Shown here in pieces: positions 60,193 to 64,000 of a stretch of 64,000 bases of DNA (position 1 is its first letter; each line of letters opens with the position of its first letter). Below the pieces are notes generated by a model, which searched no databases, was not told where the DNA came from, and saw only the letters and a program-made list of their open reading frames with translations. The position numbers and the translations under genes were made by a program. This stretch comes from Chryseotalea sanaruensis (GTDB lineage Bacteria > Bacteroidota > Bacteroidia > Cytophagales > Cyclobacteriaceae), in assembly GCF_003990915.1 (NCBI RefSeq), contig NZ_BHXQ01000007.1:186001-250000 (forward strand). The letters run 5' to 3'.

Positions 60193-61128
60193 ATGAGCGA
60201 AGTAATACAAACATCCGAAGCACCAAAGCCAGAGGCACCCAAGCGGAATAACAAGAACATTATTTTCATAGCCTTGCTTATTCTGATTATTGTGGTGCAA
60301 TCCGTAAAAATATTCTTAGATGCACAAGACAAAGTTGAACTAAAGGCTGAAAATGAAACTACAGAACAAGAATTGGCCTCTACCATGCAGCGACTGACTG
60401 AGATTCAACAAGAACTGGATACGAAAATTGCTGAAATAGAGAAACTTGGCGGAGATGTTACTGAATTACAAAGGGCAAAAGCAGATGTAGAGAAACAACT
60501 TCGTATAAAGACTAAAGCAACGGGTAACTTAATTGCTGAACTGAGATCAAAAGTAGAAGGGTATGAAGAGTTGTTAGAACTCAAAGATGAAGAAATAGAA
60601 AAGCTAAAAAATGTTAATAAAGAATTACTCAGTGAGAACACTACACTGAAAACGCAAAAAAATAAGTTGGGTGATTCAATTAACAGACTTGAACAAAAAG
60701 CAACCGAGCTAGCTTCTAAAGTCACCATTGCTTCACAATTAAAAGCAGAGAATTTTAAAATTGTTGCTGTCTCAGATCGTAATCGTGAAAGGGAATCGCC
60801 TTTTCGGGTTAGACAAATTGCAAAATTAAAAGTAGAATTCAGTTTGGCAGAAAATAATGTAGCCCCAATTGAAGGAAAGAAAATAATGATTCGTGTTGTC
60901 GATCAGAATGGGCAAGTACTCTTTGATGTCAATAAAGGTTCTGGCACATTTATCTTTCAAGGAAAAGAAGAGTTTTTTACCGCGTCACAGGAGATACTTT
61001 TCGACAATTCTAAGCAACGTCTGACTTTTGTTTATGATAAAGGTAGCGATTATGCTGAAGGCAATTATATACTAGAAGTGTATACCGATGATTACCTCAT
61101 GGGAAGAGGCGCTTTTGAAGTGAAGTGA
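60193..61128 (+). CDS. Membrane-anchored coiled-coil protein
   Basis: 311 residues. A cytoplasmic Pro/Lys-rich start is followed by one membrane helix (IIFIALLILIIVVQSVKIFL, about 24-43). A long coiled coil runs to about 185, and a beta-rich C-terminal domain (FRVRQIAKLKVEFSLAENN ... GNYILEVYTDDYLMGRG) ends it. No family recognised. Transcribed between the methyltransferase and the LpxL-type acyltransferase; may be an envelope structural protein. Confidence 0.75.
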   Translation: MSEVIQTSEAPKPEAPKRNNKNIIFIALLILIIVVQSVKIFLDAQDKVELKAENETTEQELASTMQRLTEIQQELDTKIAEIEKLGGDVTELQRAKADVEKQLRIKTKATGNLIAELRSKVEGYEELLELKDEEIEKLKNVNKELLSENTTLKTQKNKLGDSINRLEQKATELASKVTIASQLKAENFKIVAVSDRNRERESPFRVRQIAKLKVEFSLAENNVAPIEGKKIMIRVVDQNGQVLFDVNKGSGTFIFQGKEEFFTASQEILFDNSKQRLTFVYDKGSDYAEGNYILEVYTDDYLMGRGAFEVK

Positions 61129-61168
61129 GAGACTAATCTCCTGTATTAGTAATTATTTAAATTTGTTT

Positions 61169-62056
61169 ATGGTCTGGCTTAGTGCTTTGCTCTATTACGG
61201 AGTTTTCATTCCGATTTCGCTACTACCTTATCCGGTGCTTTACTTAATTTCCGATGGTGCCTATGTTTTAGTTTACCATGTAATTGGATATCGAAAAAAG
61301 GTTGTGCTAAACAACATTAGAAACTCCTTTCCTGACAAGACAGAACAAGAGCATAAAGATATAGCAAGTGCGTTTTACAGGCATTTTTGCGATGTCATTG
61401 TTGAAAGCTTTAAAACCTTCACAATTTCAGAGCAAGAAGCTATGCAGCGAATGAAGTTTGTCAATCCTGAAATACTTAAAGCCTATGCAGTCGAGAATAG
61501 AAGCGTTATTCTTGCAGGTGGCCATTACAACAACTGGGAGTTATTTGCCGTTGCTATTGATTTGTTAATGGATCATCAGGCCATTGCCATTTACAAAGAG
61601 CTTAAAAATAAATACCTTGATGAAAAAATGCGCTCTACGCGTGGCAAATTTGGGCTGAAAATGATCTCAACCAAAATAGTAAAAGAAGAATTTGAAAAAG
61701 AGAGGAATAATTTAACCGCAACCATATTTGCCACTGATCAATCACCAAGCGTAGCAAAAAACGCTTACTGGACCACCTTTCTTAACCAAGAATCAGCTAT
61801 GATTTTTGGCCCCGAGCGTTATGCTAAAGAATATAACTACCCAATTCTATATGGAAGAATTAGCAAAATTAAGCGGGGTTATTATGAGTTTTCTTTTGAC
61901 CTGATAAGTGACAATCCAAAAGATGAAGCTTACGGAGAAATTACAAAAAAACTAGTGCGTCATTTAGAGCGAGACATTAAGCAAGCACCACAATATTGGT
62001 TATGGACACATAAGCGCTGGAAAAAAAACAGACCGGAAGGGATGCCATTGTATTAG
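61169..62056 (+). CDS. Lipid A-type lysophospholipid acyltransferase (LpxL/HtrB family)
   Basis: 295 residues from the ATG at 61169; a TTG two codons earlier (61163) is less likely. N-terminal membrane helix (ALLYYGVFIPISLLPYPVLY). Catalytic HX4E motif GGHYNNWELFA near residue 117, followed by AIYKELKNKYLDEKMRSTRGKFG. C-terminal YWLWTHKRWK is typical of the family. It adds a secondary acyl chain to lipid A or a similar lipid on the inner membrane. Confidence 0.92.
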   Translation: MVWLSALLYYGVFIPISLLPYPVLYLISDGAYVLVYHVIGYRKKVVLNNIRNSFPDKTEQEHKDIASAFYRHFCDVIVESFKTFTISEQEAMQRMKFVNPEILKAYAVENRSVILAGGHYNNWELFAVAIDLLMDHQAIAIYKELKNKYLDEKMRSTRGKFGLKMISTKIVKEEFEKERNNLTATIFATDQSPSVAKNAYWTTFLNQESAMIFGPERYAKEYNYPILYGRISKIKRGYYEFSFDLISDNPKDEAYGEITKKLVRHLERDIKQAPQYWLWTHKRWKKNRPEGMPLY

Positions 62057-62158
62057 TTTATATCCTAATAGCATACAAAAATTGTCAATTTCACGTTCCT
62101 CACCCGAAACAAAAGACCAATCTTTTACGTTTTCTTATTAGTATTTAGAAAGTAACAT

Positions 62159-62464
62159 ATGCTTAGTCCGCTACGCTATCTTCTTACCCTAACCCTGGTA
62201 ATTTTACTTTCAGGTTCATCTTCGGCTTTTGTAATTTTAAACCAAACTGCTTCTTATACAGAGCAAAATGAGAAAAATGAAAGCGAAAATTTTATAGATG
62301 AAGCCATTCCCTCTAGTCGTTCTAAAAAGCAAGTAGTAAAAAATTCTAGTCCTTTTTTAAAGGCTGCTACAATCAAGCAAGAATCAATTTTTCCATCAAC
62401 ACATTCATCTCATTCTATTGGTGAAAGTTACCTGTTTATAAAATACAGGAAGCTAATTATTTAA
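62159..62464 (+). CDS. Small secreted protein
   Basis: 101 residues with signal peptide (MLSPLRYLLTLTLVILLSGSSSA), then a Ser/Lys/Glu-rich low-complexity mature part. No family recognised. The signal peptide supports it; the rest could not be tested. Confidence 0.5.
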   Translation: MLSPLRYLLTLTLVILLSGSSSAFVILNQTASYTEQNEKNESENFIDEAIPSSRSKKQVVKNSSPFLKAATIKQESIFPSTHSSHSIGESYLFIKYRKLII

Positions 62465-62557
62465 ACTTCCAATTTCCTTCTCTATTCTTAACTCAGGCAT
62501 TGTTGATTCTATTCGACAATAGCAATCGTTAATATTTTCCATCTAAAATTCATGTGT

Positions 62558-63331
62558 ATGAAATCAATTTCATATGTAATATTGCTTGCATTAATATTAT
62601 CCTCTTGTGCCATTGTAAGACAAGGCGAAGTAGGTGTTAAACGAAAAATGGGCAAGCTCAAAGAGGAGGCGCTTAGCCCTGGTCCGGTTGTGTATAACCC
62701 ACTTATTACTCGTATAATAAAAGTACCTACACGCACGGTCAATGTAGAAATCAATTCAAACCTCCCCTCAAAAGAAGGGTTAAATGTAGGCTCTGTCATT
62801 TCTATTCTTTATAAAATCGATCCTTCTTATGCACCATCAGTGGTGGAGAACATAGGTATGAATTACGAAGATGTATTGATCACGAGTGTTTTCCGTTCTG
62901 CTGCTGCTGATGTATGCTCGCGCTTTTTTGCCAAAGACATGCACACTGCGCAGCGAGCAGTTATTGAGCAAGAAATTTCCAATCAGATGAGGGGGATACT
63001 TAAAAATCGTGGATTTGAAATTGAAGCAGTGCTCTTAAAAACAATTCAATTACCCGCTGGCTTAGCAAGGGCGGTTGAAGAAAAGCTGGAGGCAGAGCAG
63101 GACGCACAACGAATGGAGTTTCTCCTGCAACGTGAAAAACTAGAGGCGCAGCGCAAGCTTGTAGAGGCACAAGGTATTCGTGATGCCCAAAAAGTTATTA
63201 CCGAAGGGTTGAACGATCAAATACTTAAATGGCAAAGTATTAAAGCTTTTAAAGAGCTTAGTAAGTCACCCAACACAAAAATAATTATGACAAACGGAAG
63301 CACACCGTTTTTAATTGAACCTAATAAATAA
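62558..63331 (+). CDS. SPFH/band-7 (prohibitin-like) lipoprotein
   Basis: 257 residues from the ATG at 62558 (MKSISYVILLALILSSC, lipobox cysteine at residue 17); a near-upstream ATG at 62552 adds two residues. Band-7 domain from about 25 to 195 (VRQGEVGVKRKMGKLKEEAL..., EEKLEAEQDAQRMEFLLQ coiled coil). Homologous to prohibitins and FtsH-associated proteins, but a lipid anchor replaces the usual membrane helix. Followed by a small ORF starting 8 bases after its stop. Confidence 0.88.
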   Translation: MKSISYVILLALILSSCAIVRQGEVGVKRKMGKLKEEALSPGPVVYNPLITRIIKVPTRTVNVEINSNLPSKEGLNVGSVISILYKIDPSYAPSVVENIGMNYEDVLITSVFRSAAADVCSRFFAKDMHTAQRAVIEQEISNQMRGILKNRGFEIEAVLLKTIQLPAGLARAVEEKLEAEQDAQRMEFLLQREKLEAQRKLVEAQGIRDAQKVITEGLNDQILKWQSIKAFKELSKSPNTKIIMTNGSTPFLIEPNK

Positions 63332-63338
63332 TACGACT

Positions 63339-63554
63339 ATGAAATGGATAGTATTGGAAGAAAACCCAATGCCAGATAACTACATTGCCATCATGGCCGC
63401 TGAAGAAGATAGAATTTTGCAGATCGAAAAAAAGCGATGCTCAATTTTTGATTCATGTGACAAAGCGATGAATCGCGCGCGCGAATTGAGACAAAAGTAC
63501 AAAGTTCCAAGTATTCGTTTATTCCAACAAGATGGTATTTCGGCACTTGTATGA
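63339..63554 (+). CDS. Small hypothetical protein
   Basis: 71 residues from the ATG at 63339 (MKWIVLEENPMPDNYIAIMA); a TTG upstream would overlap the band-7 gene. Alpha-beta mix with DSCDKAMNRARELRQKY. No family recognised. Followed by a terminator. Confidence 0.55.
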   Translation: MKWIVLEENPMPDNYIAIMAAEEDRILQIEKKRCSIFDSCDKAMNRARELRQKYKVPSIRLFQQDGISALV

Positions 63555-63600
63555 AAATAGGTTAAGTTCACTTTTTAGGTTAAGGGTTTCAAAGTGAACG

Positions 63601-63630
63601 GGGGCATTCAGTTGAATGCCCCTTCTTTTA
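63601..63630 (+). terminator. Rho-independent terminator
   Basis: GGGGCATTC (63601-63609), loop AGTT, GAATGCCCC (63614-63622), then TTCTTTTA. A further inverted repeat GTTCACTTT...AAAGTGAAC (63566-63598) sits just before it. Confidence 0.85.
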
Positions 63631-63662
63631 CTAAGTTAATACTTTACACATAAATAATATTT

Positions 63663-64000
63663 ATGAGTCTATCTACACTATGGATTGGGTTTAATCTTTT
63701 TGTATTGGTTATGCTGGCTTTAGATCTTGGTCTGTTCCACAGAACTTCGAAGGTGATCAGTGTAAAAAATGCGCTACTCTGGACAGGCATATGGGTGCTC
63801 TTTGCTTTCATTTTTAATGTTTTTGTCTATTATGAATTTGGGCAAGAAAAGGCTTTTGAATTTTTTACAGGATACATCATTGAAAAGTCGCTCAGCGTAG
63901 ACAATATCTTCGTTATAATTTTAATTTTTTCATATTTCAATGTACCTCCTGCTTATCAACACAAGGTGCTCTTCTGGGGAATACTTGGAGCTCTTTTACT
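63663..64000 (+). CDS. TerC/Alx-type membrane protein (cut by right edge)
   Basis: At least 112 residues to the window end. MSLSTLWIGFNLFVLVMLALDLGLF and then VKNALLWTGIWVLFAFIF match the start of long TerC/Alx-type proteins, followed by EKAFEFFTGYIIEKSLSVDNIFV, the conserved SxDNxF core. Likely metal (Mn2+) transport. Continues past the window edge. Confidence 0.85.
   Translation, partial: MSLSTLWIGFNLFVLVMLALDLGLFHRTSKVISVKNALLWTGIWVLFAFIFNVFVYYEFGQEKAFEFFTGYIIEKSLSVDNIFVIILIFSYFNVPPAYQHKVLFWGILGALL

Overview
The window looks like a chromosomal segment of a Bacteroidota bacterium, probably of the order Cytophagales. The evidence is a type IX secretion/gliding-type C-terminal sorting domain (28683-31604), a long-form IspG, methionyl-tRNA synthetase with a KLSTS motif, promoter boxes of the TAnnTTTG type, SusD-free but lipoprotein-rich gene content, and moderate-to-low GC. 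No rRNA, tRNA, CRISPR array, prophage or transposase gene was found.

Layout. (1) 1-8985, minus strand: a candidate polymorphic toxin locus. A 1268-residue secreted protein has a GC-richer trunk with fibronectin-like domains and an HELAH zincin motif, then an AT-rich C-terminal module with an H...GC motif resembling DUF5675/YkuD-type enzymes. It is followed by translationally coupled small secreted or lipoprotein genes. Downstream lie two further paralogues of the putative immunity lipoprotein, each still preceded by a remnant of the toxin C-terminal tail, and two beta-propeller-like proteins, each preceded by another repeated tail fragment. This is the most interesting system in the window. 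(2) 9436-18139: metG, a TPR-histidine kinase with two tiny secreted peptides encoded divergently beside it, bioB-sppA, and folK. (3) 18140-23300: an accessory stretch rich in dispersed structured repeats (at least five families, one nested inside another), carrying an ECF sigma factor with a membrane partner, an alpha/beta hydrolase and a DUF4349 lipoprotein. (4) 23305-31604: FtsX-like permease, RibD-C/DHFR-like reductase, Cys-rich four-helix copper-binding protein, fabD, a DCC thiol protein and a large T9SS-exported protein. (5) 31819-38218: a plus-strand run containing a PlsB-like acyltransferase overlapping gpsA, then TerC, DinB/YfiT-like, YheT-like hydrolase and an SRAP-family protein that has lost its catalytic residues. 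(6) 38290-46725, minus strand: ispG, HIT, greA, pentapeptide-repeat protein, 2-hydroxyacid dehydrogenase, mgtE and ksgA, mostly tightly packed. (7) 46829-58138, plus strand: pdxA, TerB-like, DUF177-rpmF-fabH-efp-accB-accC, EVE protein, two tandem secreted paralogues, pyrR-pyrB. (8) 58184-64000: ung, apaG, methyltransferase, coiled-coil membrane protein, LpxL-type acyltransferase, a band-7 lipoprotein and the start of a second TerC/Alx-type gene cut by the window edge.

Functionally, most of the window is core metabolism: fatty-acid initiation (fabH, accBC, fabD), phospholipid headgroup supply (gpsA plus acyltransferase), isoprenoids, biotin, folate, pyridoxal and pyrimidines. Biotin synthase and the biotin-dependent carboxylase are both here. 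The accessory parts are the toxin/immunity array and the repeat-dense 18-23 kb stretch.
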